From the NCBI RefSeq assembly GCF_020921035.1, contig NC_063150.1:8556001-8620000 (forward strand): DNA of 64,000 nucleotides. The letters run 5' to 3'. The position numbers were made by a program, and so were the translations under genes. Below the pieces are notes generated by a model. It had not been told where the DNA came from, made no database searches, and saw nothing but the letters and a program-made list of their open reading frames with translations. The stretch is from Rhodamnia argentea (lineage: Eukaryota > Streptophyta > Magnoliopsida > Myrtales > Myrtaceae). This document shows positions 1 through 10,112 of the stretch, in pieces; positions within the stretch are counted from its first letter, which is position 1, and the number at the start of each line of letters is the position of its first letter.

Positions 1-114
1 CTCCCCAAAGTTTTCCCCATCAAAAGCAAAAGGGAGAAAAATTAGCCTCGATTGCACTAACAGGGCCAACATGTATATTGGGCTTCGTTTTTCGACACAC
101 ATATTAGGCTCCAT

Positions 115-285
115 TTTGTTTCGTGAAAAATTCTAAAAAGATCGCTTGTGTCGCTTAAAAAAATAAATGAAAATTTTCATATTCATAACCACAAAGATAT
201 TTAAATATGAACTATTTTCAATAACAAATTATTTTCCATTGACTAATATTTTAAGTGACACAGATAATTATTTTCAAGTGCATTA
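115..285. mobile_element. Small palindromic MITE, family Y copy 1
   Basis: The segment has inverted ends: AGATCGCTTGTGTCGCTTAAAA on the left (about 139-160) and, as reverse complement, TATCTGTGTCACTTAAAA on the right (about 251-268). A second copy with the same layout occurs at about 30440-30680. No coding capacity. Boundaries are approximate and no clear target duplication was found. Confidence 0.5.
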
Positions 286-391
286 GTGTGCTCGGGGTCA
301 CTTATCTCTTGAGGGAACTCCAAAGCATAGAGACTCAAATTGGGCAGGGAGTGCACTCAGGCGTGGCATCTGCTTTCATCCTTAAAAATAA

Positions 392-1166
392 GGAAATTTT
401 TTTAATAAGGGCCACAAATGCTCTCATTTTTTCAAATAAGGATTTGAAGTTGACCTTATTTTAAATAAGGACCTGAAGTGGATATTGTTTCAAATAAGTG
501 CTTAAAGTGGCCATATTAGTCTCAAAAAAAGGGCCTAACTCACCGATTGATAGGGGCATTTTCATCATTTCATTTTTTTCTTTGTTTTTATTTTTCTGCT
601 ATTAAAAAATTTGAAAAAAAAATAAAACTGCAAAAAAAGAAAAAGAAAAAAAGAAAGGAGATACAAACCGGAGGGGGCTGCCCTCCCGCCGATGGGGCTA
701 CAATGATGGCCTTGAGGTCACCGACACCTCGACGGGGACCTACTAGCCCTCACCGGACTAGGGGGTGCCAATCGTGCCCTCGGCCGGATTTGAGAGAGGA
801 TCGCGACTATCTCCTACGAGGGCCGGCGCCCTCGCCGCCCATCGTTGCTACCCCACCGGTGCCTTCTCGCTTGTGTATCTCCTTCCTTTTTTTTTTTTTT
901 TTCACTTTTACTTTTTTAAATTTTATTTTAATAATCTAAAAATTGGGTTAAAATTATATTTGACGAAAATACCATTGATCAACCGAAATATTTGATTAGC
1001 CTGTGAACCGTCAATATCGGGCTCTTATTTGAAACGGGCATCACCACTTGAGGCTTTTATTCGAAACAAAGAAGGGACTTTGACACCTTAATTAAAATAA
1101 GAACTACTTCATGTTCTCATTTAAAAAAAAGAAGGCACTTGAGACTTTTATGTAAAAATTTCCCCA
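392..1166. mobile_element. Long-inverted-repeat DNA transposon, non-autonomous
   Basis: The left end (from 392, GGAAATTTTT then AATAAGG-type steps) matches the reverse complement of the right end (to 1166) over well over 100 bases, with repeated AAATAAGG/CCTTATTT-type units. The centre (670-860) is sharply GC-rich while the arms are AT-rich. A possible 8-bp target duplication AAAAATAA is seen at 384-391 and 1167-1174, but it is too A-rich to count as proof. No transposase is encoded; the open frames across 547-995 are low complexity. Confidence 0.55.
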
Positions 1167-1516
1167 AAAAATAATAATACATGCTCAACAAGATTCCTAA
1201 TGGACGGACTTAGACACATCATCAGCCCGCCCAACTTAATCGAAGACAAGCGATTCAACCCACACGTGCACAGAGCTTAAGTGTCTGCAACTTCCGCAAA
1301 TCCGTGACTGATGATTAATTCTCAAAAATATCGAGAAATCTCAAGTGTTTCATCGAAGAGGCAATGTCAAGTCCAATCGACATCGAACGTCGACCCGGAC
1401 AAGGAAAACACGTGCGTTGGGTTTAATCCGACCTTTGAAAATTTAATCAAGACATTACTATAAAAATGCGCATGCGTTTGATTAGACCAGGTCACAAAAA
1501 TTACGTGCGAAGAGCA
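1167..1516. other. Short intergenic stretch without a recognised gene
   Basis: This lies between the transposon at 392-1166 and the end of the seipin coding region. It would hold the seipin 3' UTR and terminator. No open frame or repeat of note was seen. Confidence 0.4.
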
Positions 1517-2914
1517 CTAGCTCAAGCACACAGACTCCGAATCCCAAACCTCATCTTCCTCCATGCTCGCGCTCGTGTCTTCTCGAGTCACGTTCCTGCT
1601 GGACGCTGCTGACGAACCTTCACCTTGGAAAACAAACCTGGCCTTCCTCTTCCCTCTGCTCTGCTGCCACTTCCTCAACAACTCCGCAACCTCGTCTCCA
1701 TCGTCGCCGACTCTCGCCTCTTCTTCCCTCGCTCCGCCATCGCTCTTCTTCACATCGACCTCGGACACGCCGTTGTGCCCCATGGAGGAGACCCCCGTTG
1801 CCAACCCGGACGGCAGGACCAGGGTTTTGCAGCACCAGAGGAGGGCGAGCAGGAGAGTGGTGTACGTGCAGAGGGACGCCCACACGCAGAAGCTCCATCT
1901 CCAGTTGTGGACCACCTCTTTCGCCCATGGCAGCTGCGAGTTCATCGCGATCTGGGCCTCGTACACCTGCGGCAGCGGCAAAGTCCCCGCCCTCGGCATC
2001 AGTGTGATCCTGATGGCCGCTGTCCTGGGATGCCTTGGCTCCCTGTGCTTCAAGGCCTCAACTTTGATCTTCTGGGTCTCTGCTGAGACTCCTAGCAACA
2101 GAGGTATGCCCAGTACGAGCGTCCTGATGAGCCTCACCGGGAGGCTTCTGAAGCGCAGCATGCATGGCTGACTCGACCTTGCGATCACTTCCCCATTCAC
2201 CGATAGCAACTCTGCAGTCACCTGTGAGAACCACAGATGGATTGGACACCAAACCATTGCAAACTAATTCATTCACACTTGCTCGAAGTTCAGTAAAATA
2301 TAACAAAGAAGAGAGGGTAGAACCTGAAAAACACCAATGTGGCGATTATAGTCGGACTCAGGCGTCAAGAGCAACAGAGAGACGGAGAATGTGTGACCCA
2401 CAGGAATGCCCACATGCTTCTTCCTGTGAAACCCTTCACACAGGCCTATTCCGCCATCAACACCACCACAGAAGGAGACGATGGCCTGGGGATGAAGACG
2501 AGTATAGTCGAGATGCAACCTTTGTCTCACACACACAGGCTCCTCCACCCACATCCTCACCAACCCCACACCCACCACCACAGACAGAGCCATGAGCAGA
2601 GTCAAGACCATGCAGACATGGGCGGAGGCGATGAAGCCGAGGCCGAGCCTCTTGAGGAGGAGGGAGAGGTTGGAGGGGACCTGGTGAACAGCGGACTCGA
2701 CGGAGTCCTTGGTCTCCTCGGCGCGATGGTAAGAGTCGTGGGCCAAGGAGAGGAGACAGAAGATCGGGGACAAGAGAGACACGACGCACTTGTATATAAG
2801 CTCTGCTTGCAGGAGAAGGAGTCTTGTGAACCAGTGGGATTCCGGTGGCGGCGGCGGCGGTGTTTCACATGTGGGGTCTTCGTACAACATCCATTCTTCT
2901 TCTTCATCCTCCAT
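1517..2914 (-). CDS. Seipin-type lipid droplet protein (SEIPIN1-like), two exons
   Basis: Seipins sit in the ER membrane, form rings at ER-lipid droplet contacts and guide droplet formation. Exons: 2914-2324 and 2221-1517, joined in phase 0 at CAG|GT and CAG|GTG across a 98-bp intron; product 431 residues. The N-terminus is acidic with a proline run (MEDEEEEWMLYEDP). A first membrane helix lies near residues 96-118, then the lumenal seipin domain with family motifs such as HLDYT, IPVGHTF, PESDYNR and RSSQPCMLRFRSLP, and a second helix near 308-330. The C-terminal tail of about 100 residues is polar and Ser/Glu/Arg-rich. Plants have three seipins; the short N-terminal region before the first helix fits SEIPIN1 better than SEIPIN2/3, which carry long N-terminal extensions (family knowledge). 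The start is the first ATG of the long exon-1 frame. Family confidence is high, subtype moderate. Confidence 0.9.
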
Positions 2915-3084
2915 TGGAGTTTGCTATTAGCTCTGTGTTTCTGTACGAGAGAAGAGAGAGAGAGTGGTGGCCAGGTGGGGACGCAAATGCATGGCAAGAT
3001 ACAGGGGAGACTGAGCGACGTGGTGCTTTGGAAGAGTTACAAGCTGACATGTGTCCCTTGCTGCTGACCAACATTTGTCTTCTC

Positions 3085-3096
3085 GTTTTTATACAA
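3085..3096 (-). promoter_or_regulatory. TATA box of the seipin gene
   Basis: On the minus strand the sequence reads TGTATAAAAACG about 170 bases upstream of the seipin ATG. Transcription would begin near 3055-3060, giving a leader of about 145 bases that includes a GA-rich stretch near 2953-2963. The position fits a plant core promoter; no start-site data are available. Confidence 0.5.
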
Positions 3097-3135
3097 ACAT
3101 CATCAATTGGAATATGTTGCCTCAGGTTTCATTAA

Positions 3136-5176
3136 GAAGATGTCTCCAACTTGCTTTAAATTATGACGTTTCTCTCACAGTCAGACCGGCAACTTAAGAA
3201 TCACAAAGGAATCATTCTACAATCCTTTCTGAAGCGGACTCCCCCTAAAAACGCCCCCACTATTGGGTTGCACAATCACAAGCAAATCAAATTATGCGTC
3301 TTCGCAGAGGCGCCTCCTGCTATACTTTGCACCTAGCTCTGCTACAGGAGAGTATCTGTCGAGAGTCAAAATCAAGCCATTCTTAAGTGGCAGCATCTTT
3401 TTGCCTTCACGAAAACTTGCTTTTATGACCCAATGATTGATCATAGTCCTCTTTATTGTTATCTCCGGCACATTCTCTTGTCAGGATTGGTCAGATCTAA
3501 CACTCTCAGATCAAATTACCCGAGTCACATCACATGTACCCCTAGAGAAAATGATGGTGCACAATTGTCCCAGCTTTTCACCCTATTCGTCGGAAAAAAG
3601 GCAATTCCCAGGCCACGAGGACATTCCACTTTAACATCATAGCCATCTAGACTAAGAGAAAAACCACACAGAAGATAAAGTGATCGGCTCAGTTACAATG
3701 CAACAGCGTTAAAGCTCTTGCTTAGATCCTTCATCTTGGTATTCATTGTGAATTCGCCGTGATCAGCTCATGACAATGCAGAAAGACTGAAAGATCTATA
3801 CAAAGATAGTTTTCTCAATGGTGTGATTTTTATCCCTTCGCCTTTCTTAAGTACGCTAGCCTGCAAGAACCTCGAGAGCAGCCACTGCTCGTACATCTGA
3901 AAACATGTCATGTATCAATATTTCACATTGAGGTAACATGAGATTCTCCCCTTTTGCCGTGGACGTCACAAGCATATTCATCAACCTTGTCAACCAACAG
4001 GCAGTAAATAATCTACGACCAAGCTGACATTATGACTCGGTTACTGCGGCCGAACTCAAGAACAGGACAGTGCATTTCCCCATTTATCACTCTGCTATCA
4101 CCCTAGCATAGACAAATACCACCAACCAGCCTTCACGACCCTACGTAAAAGCAATCGGACTTTAGCTAGGAAGACCATCAAACCGCATTTTGATTGTCGC
4201 CACATGGTGAAAACAGAGGATCAAGCAGAAGATATTCCTCGTGTGACACAACTTGAGGTCAATCCACTCCAAGACATGCGAAAAGAAATTGAATCTATAA
4301 TTCACTCCATCACAGCTACATCTTAACATCCAAGTTCAGTTAAAGATGACACATAAGACAGCAGAAAGAAAAGATTGCATGCAGGATGAGAGATTTTTCC
4401 AGTTCCTTCATATTATGCACATGGCTATCACTTCCAGGAACAAAAATCCTCGTCCTCATTGATGTAGCTCATACATAAAGAGTACGCATATTCAAGCAAC
4501 ATGAAGCGTTGGCATAGTATCTGCTAGTGATCAAGTCAGCAAATTGATGCATTTTCTAAGCATGGAATAGCAGTAAATGATACCAATTCGAAAAACACCG
4601 TCACTTGATTGAGTGAGACAGAGGAGAGTGAAATTTCGTGTGTAGGGGTGAAATCCGGAGATCCACGATGGAAGGCCAAAAGAGGTTAGCTGTTTATCAT
4701 ACACTTCTGGCAGATTGTCCGTTCGTGGGTCATCCGGTATCACTTTAACCCATCACTTGATCGATTATATGTCCACTGGTCATCTGGTATTGCTTTTACT
4801 AGAAATACTTTCTCAATGGATCAGCCATCTTTAATTCAGAAAACATGAGACCAAATCTAACAGTACCCACAAAACAACTCTTCAGAAGGAAGAAGAGTTA
4901 TAACACCAACGCCCGCATATTGGATCACACAGATCCATAAACAGTAAGTAGGCGCAGGAATTCGAAAGTACATCATCGACATGAGCACATAACGATGTAA
5001 CAACTAAGACAGGACACTTCATCTCGATCATTGATAATAGGCGACTCTAAGACATCATAGTCCGAGACATATAATATACATCAAGCTTAGCCAAAGAAGA
5101 CAGCGTTTGAAAGATGGACAATCAAACCCCTTTCTCTCTCTCCCCCCCCCAACCTCCCACTCCTACCACAACTCCC
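3136..5176. other. Intergenic region, no gene recognised
   Basis: No open frame has codon structure or family resemblance. The right part next to 5177 probably contains the 3' UTR of the MBS1-like gene. Two short spaced repeats (GGTCATC[CT]GGTATY-type near 4728 and 4770) are the only internal similarity noticed. Confidence 0.4.
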
Positions 5177-5268
5177 TTCATCCAGTTAACATCACACCAT
5201 CAAATCCAACAGCAAGACAACGATAGAACAGAGCCGTGACCGGCTTTCGACAGAGTCGGGAGCTCCAA

Positions 5269-5583
5269 TCACTTCTTGTGACTACCTCGGATGCCGGGGC
5301 GAGTCTTGGACGTATCGCCGTTGAGGGAGGCGTGGAGGTTGATGAGCTTGGACTCGTCGAAGGGGATCTTGGGATGGCGAGCGTCGTGGTGAATCTGCAT
5401 GGACTTGACATCGGGGCAGGTGGTCTTGCAGTTGGGGCACTCGTACTTGGCGTGGCCGCCCTTCTCGATGCCCGACCGGTCGGCGAGGCCGGCCTTGCCG
5501 CCGCCCCTGTTGGTGGTGGCGGCGTCGACCTTGGCCGCGATCTCCTTGGCGGTGTGCTTCTTCGGCTTGGCCTTGCCGGTCAT
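5269..5583 (-). CDS. MBS1: C2H2 zinc-finger protein, METHYLENE BLUE SENSITIVITY 1-like
   Basis: A single-exon frame of 104 residues begins MTGKAKPKKHTAKEI and ends with GIRGSHKK, the hallmark ends of the small plant MBS proteins. MBS1 in Arabidopsis mediates nuclear responses to chloroplast singlet oxygen and associates with stress granules (established for the family). The zinc finger is Cys49-x2-Cys52-x12-His65-x4-His70. The basic, lysine-rich N-terminus and the NRGGGKAG segment are conserved family features. Length equals the family's usual size of about 105 residues. The ATG is preceded by a leader of about 85 bases downstream of a TATA box. GC content of the coding region is much higher than the flanks, as is common for short intronless plant genes. 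Two overlapping GC-rich frames on other strands are shadows. Confidence 0.9.
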   Translation of the reverse strand: MTGKAKPKKHTAKEIAAKVDAATTNRGGGKAGLADRSGIEKGGHAKYECPNCKTTCPDVKSMQIHHDARHPKIPFDESKLINLHASLNGDTSKTRPGIRGSHKK

Positions 5584-5696
5584 TGGCGATCGATCGCGGA
5601 ACCCTCAAGGGAGGAAAAAACCCTAATCGACGAATTTTGCAAATTGCAATGGTAAGGGGAGAGAGAGATTGACGCGCACAAGGAGAGTGTGTGTCT

Positions 5697-5706
5697 GTAT
5701 ATATAG
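5697..5706 (-). promoter_or_regulatory. TATA box of the MBS1-like gene
   Basis: The minus strand reads CTATATATAC here, about 115 bases upstream of the ATG at 5583, so transcription would start near 5665-5670. A GA-rich leader follows. Confidence 0.55.
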
Positions 5707-5719
5707 AGGGGGGGAAGGG

Positions 5720-6880
5720 TCTTATCGCTCGTGGCTTTCAAGAGGGGTGATCATATGCGGTGAGGTGTACCGCAATGGGCTTTGGAGCCCCTTGTTCATG
5801 TTTTGGGATTAACCCTAGTAAGCCTGTCTTTTCAAATCCTCCCACTTTAATCGGGTCGGATCGGAACCGGCGGGACGGACGGAGGGATCGGGTGGTGTAT
5901 CCCATGGCAGTCGCGGTACAAGCATGTAAGTACGTGAACGGTCTCGGGTGATATCGGTCACTGGAGAATGAAAATAGATGGCGGGTTAGGATTAGACTTC
6001 CCCTTCCCCTTCCCCTTCCCCTATTTCCCTATTTAGCATGAGAGAGATGGGGATTGATTAGTAGGGCAAAAAACTCCTCGAGATGCATCAATGGCCGGAG
6101 GAACGGTCGTCGCCAGTCAAATTAGTGTAACGGATCCACTAGTAAATTTTCAAATGAAACGCGCGAAAAATAGTGCATAAATTGAATCCGGTTCGAAAGA
6201 AGGATGTCCGAACAAATGAGCTCCTCAGTAATTCAATGTTTTCGGTTCTGCCAAAGTGGTAGAACTAACAAACTGAGAGCTATCAATTTGGTTCATCAAG
6301 CATGGCTGATATGAAATTCGGGACAGATATAGTAAAACTTCACAGTTAGAGATGGGCAGGCTTGGAGACCCCCATCTTGGTCAGGCACACCAATCCTAAT
6401 CCGAAACTCCTCTAACCATTCACAACATCATCTTGTTGCAGACAGGACGTGATGGCAATGTGTGCTGCTGTTGATCAATGTCCGAATCGACCAATCAATT
6501 TGCTGTCGATCGATCCAATCTTTCTCATTCTACTCGCCGGGCGACTTCCTACAGAATTCACCCTTCATTTCTTTTTCTGGGTCAAAACATTGTGTCGGTT
6601 CGCTGGTAACCAACAGATGCAACTGCCTGCTATTCTGGGAAATACTATTTGATTACTGCATAATCAAGCCATATCGATTGAACTCTGTAAATTTGGACGA
6701 GATCCAGAATAAGAAGCTTCTTAGTCCACCAAAGCAATGGTGATACTATATAATATCATATCTTGCCTATGATTCAAGCTTCATCTGGGATACAGTTTTC
6801 TTTTTACACAAATTAAATACGGGAGAAAGGTCTGAACTGACACCAAACATAACTCATCAGCATCATCCGCACGAAGAGGA
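5720..6880. other. Intergenic region with a short CCCCTT minisatellite
   Basis: Four tandem CCCCTT-type units lie at about 5998-6022. The rest shows no gene; small open frames near 6449-6743 lack family resemblance. The right end abuts the RIC-like gene 3' end. Confidence 0.4.
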
Positions 6881-6891
6881 GCAGTTCTCGC

Positions 6892-7884
6892 CTACGCGGT
6901 TGATCTGGAATGCTCAGGCTGTGCTAAACAAGCATCGGCAGAAGAGGGAAAGAGCAGATCATGCTGGTCGGGAGAGTGGAGCGGCTCGTGATCGGGAGGG
7001 ACGAGACGATCCCAGCCCTTGATGGGGTCGAGGGCTGCACATCCATCCCATCCGATGTGGGTCACATGCTTCACGTCTGTTGGGAGTCCAATTTCTATCT
7101 CCATCTCCTCCCCTTCCATGTCTTCCTCCTTGTACACTGAAACCATCAACTGGTTCTTATGACATGAAATCATGCTGGGAAATATAAGGTAAGATGATGA
7201 AACTTTTATAGAACTTGTCCCTAGATGTTTTTGGAAGTGGTGCTGCTGATAATGTCAGTATGTCATTGACAGGGCCAACTACATTTTCAGATGATCTTTG
7301 TCTAGTGAATTTACTTCATTAGACTGTTTTCCATGTCTTTCTAGCAGCAACACATTGAACGAACAAGTTATTATGTGTCTGAGAAAAATCTATAATGCCG
7401 ACGGATGTGCGATAAGAGTACAATTTACCAAATAAGTGAGAGAAGCTTCTGAAGCCTTTGAATAGCCTATGAATGCCGGTCGATATGTTGGGCTTTGATA
7501 GAGCCATCAAACTGAAGGAGCCATTCGCACTTTCATCGGGCAAGCTCCCTTCTTCCTCCTGGTCTCGATCTGTCGTTTCCTGATCAGTCCCTTCACAGAT
7601 TTGAGCCTGAATGTTACTAAGCACGCAAACAACCAGGGGGTAGATTTGAATTCGATGCATTTGTGCGTGCCTGTGTGCTGTGTCCAGTGCAACGTGCAAA
7701 TGCATTTTGCGTTCGCATTCAGTGTGTGTGTGTGTGTGTGAGAGCGAGAGAGAGAGAGACTTAATGGTGGTGAGCCACCATTCTTCGATTGCTGGTTATT
7801 CTGGTTAGCTACAGCGACACTTGATTCAGACATACAGCCGACGGCAAATGGGAGGAGGACAAGCCTTTCAATTCTGTCTCTCAT
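6892..7884 (-). CDS. ROP-interactive CRIB-motif protein, RIC4-like, three exons
   Basis: RIC proteins bind active ROP (plant Rho) GTPases through a CRIB motif and steer cytoskeleton and polar growth. Exons: 7884-7779, 7569-7429, 7136-6892, joined in phase 1 at both introns; total 492 bases, 163 residues. The N-terminus MRDRIERLVLLPFAVGCMSE is the conserved start of the RIC2/RIC4 branch. The middle exon encodes PNISTGIHRLFKGFRSFSHLF, and the last one VYKEED and then the CRIB core IGLPTDVKHVTHIGWDG at about residues 98-114 with His106 and His109. Intron 1 holds a (TG)n(GA)n microsatellite. The last intron boundaries are firm; the first intron's acceptor (CGACAG|AT) was chosen because it keeps frame and could be a neighbouring AG instead. 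The assignment to the RIC4 group is by N-terminal resemblance. Confidence 0.83.
7721..7759. repeat. Compound (TG)n(GA)n microsatellite in RIC-like intron 1
   Basis: About nine TG units followed by interrupted GA units lie inside the first intron of the RIC4-like gene, near its donor site. Likely length-polymorphic. Confidence 0.8.
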
Positions 7885-8084
7885 TTCTTGATGAATCGCC
7901 TGACAACAGAACAGGAAGAAAATATGCCTCTCTCAGAGAGAGATCCCGGCCTAGGAAGAGGAAACAATACACAATGCCGATTGCCGAGGGCGTGTCTCTG
8001 GATGACACAATAGCATCAGATATACAGGAAGAGGCAGTACTTATATCGTCGGCATCTGGTAGAGAGGGCTAAAAGGAAAAACTT

Positions 8085-10095
8085 GCTGGTCAGCTTCCCA
8101 AAATGATGGATTCCTTGTGGACGAGCTGTTGTTAGTGTTGCTGTTGTTCAGTAAAAATCTTGCAGATGGGTAAAGATTAACAACTAATTGACGTGGATGA
8201 ACAGTCCAGTCCAACCCCCACGTACACGTTAAATGGCTAAAACCATGGCTAAAGTACAACCTACTCATTCCAAATTCTGTTAAAACTTCAATCTTTCTGG
8301 TTTGGTGGGGGAACTCTTGCATACTCAAGAGTGCAAAGTGGGCTCCTACCCATCACTAACCTCGCTTGTGGAACAAGCCATACCCACCATTTTTCTTGAT
8401 GTGGACTCTACACATCTCACGACAGATGCTCGTCAAACTTTTGAAACTCCTAATTGGTGCTGGTGGAGTAGACACGCAGTACCCGGTCATTGCTTGATTT
8501 CAAAGGAGCCAAAGAAAGCATCATGTGTATTAGGAACGCATGGACCTTCGCTTGAGGAGATATCCAAGAGAGTATCCAAGTCCGAGCCCGTTAATAAATC
8601 CAGTTTAATCAACATTCACTCAAAAGTTTAAGTCAATGAGTTAAGAGAGTTACGAGCCAACCAGGACATATTAACTGCTGAACACAATATTAATTCTTCG
8701 ATGTGAGACTTTTTTAACATGACTCACACGTGTATCTCAATAATGGGACATGTGAGCCTCTTGTATTTGTAATATAGGAACAGACACTCGCACAGACAGA
8801 TTGGTTGTGGCCTTCTCTCTTTAGAGCAAAAAATCAGACGAGCCTTTCTCAGAAGAAAGGTGGATACTTTGTCTGCTCGAACGTCGTTTTCTCGTCTCAT
8901 GTCTTGGCTCCCTGTCTTACATAGATCAACTCGCCAAAGACATGTAACGATGACAACAACTACGACAATCGATGATTACTAATTAGTAGACAATGACGAG
9001 CTTTGGCGGGCTGCTGTCGTCGCATAACAATATTCGCTTTACAGTACGACAGTTGTAGTTGAGGAATGTGGATATAGAGGTGCATGATACTCAGTTGGCC
9101 CCTTTGAGTGGCAAATACTCCATCTTCTTGGTGGGAGGGCAATCACTTCATTACAATCTGATGACACTTACACCTACCGATTGCAAGACTCTGTAAGTTC
9201 CATATGTTTTGCGACAAATTAAAAATTTTGCGAAGTACAGTAGGTCAGAGAATTTTCCGACGTGTTAACTTATCTTAAAAGTGTCGAACTTCCGGAAAAT
9301 AGAGAGCAGGTCGTTCCTGCTTTCCTAAATATATAGATAAAACTTCTTGTTCACTCAGCAAAAGGAAGTATCACAGACTCTCAGATTGGCTGAAATTCAA
9401 CATGGTAATCTGTTTGGAATACCAATTCCATTGCAATTCTTTATCTTATGATTACCTTCTTATCCTGGTCTGTTGGCGAGACCATCGAATTTTTACGTCC
9501 GAGGAAAATGACGCTGAAAATACATCGAACGATGTCAAAATGAAGAATGTCATTTGGAATTGGAATTGAATACACAAGACTGATTCTACTCCAAATAGTT
9601 ACTTCGAGTGATTCTGCTCCAACATTCATTTTGAGCTACTCAACTATAGATGCGTTGGATTCCAGTGAAATTAGACTTCCAAGGCAGAACATAAAACGAG
9701 GTTCTCAGTTGCAATCAACTCGAGATGAATCAAGCTCTCAGAAGAAAATGCCTGATGAAGAGGGGTTCCAAAACTGCAACTTCATCTCTCAAGCATAACT
9801 AGGCAAAAAAACGCAAGCAGTTCGTGCTAGGCAACGGCAATTTAGGTCCTGCTGAGGTAGTCTTTCATTCTTTTTTTGGAATACACGAGGAACATGTTCG
9901 ACGCAGCCAAAACTTTTACGCCGTGGAAGGTACAATTCAAAATAGAGAAAGAAGGAGAATCAAAACCAGAAGCCTTTTAACATGGGCTAAAATTGTACAA
10001 AAGAGTACTGAAAAATCTGATTATCATCAGTTAATATCAACTTTCGCAGAGAAAATGAGGAAGCATGGGCTTTTCAGAGCCCGCAAAGAATCATG
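8085..10095. other. Intergenic region, no gene recognised
   Basis: The minus-strand motif GATATAAGTA near 8038-8047 may be the RIC-like gene's TATA box. At 8600-8770 is a segment (GTTAAGAGAGTT, CTTCGATGTGAGACTTTTTTAAC and so on) of a type I associate with dispersed plant repeats; no ends were found. Open frames at 9547-9798 and 9824-10099 have no recognisable family or flanking gene signals. Confidence 0.35.
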
Positions 10096-10112
10096 TTAGC
10101 CTACAATATCAC

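Noticed and set aside
547-995. Plus-strand open frames with proline/arginine-rich products
   Set aside because: They cross the low-complexity and GC-rich core of an inverted-repeat transposon and match no protein family.
1563-2171. 202-residue plus-strand frame over the seipin exon
   Set aside because: It is the antisense shadow of the GC-rich seipin exon 2.
5998-6022. CCCCTT units as a telomere-like tract
   Set aside because: The unit is not the plant telomere repeat and only about four units are present.
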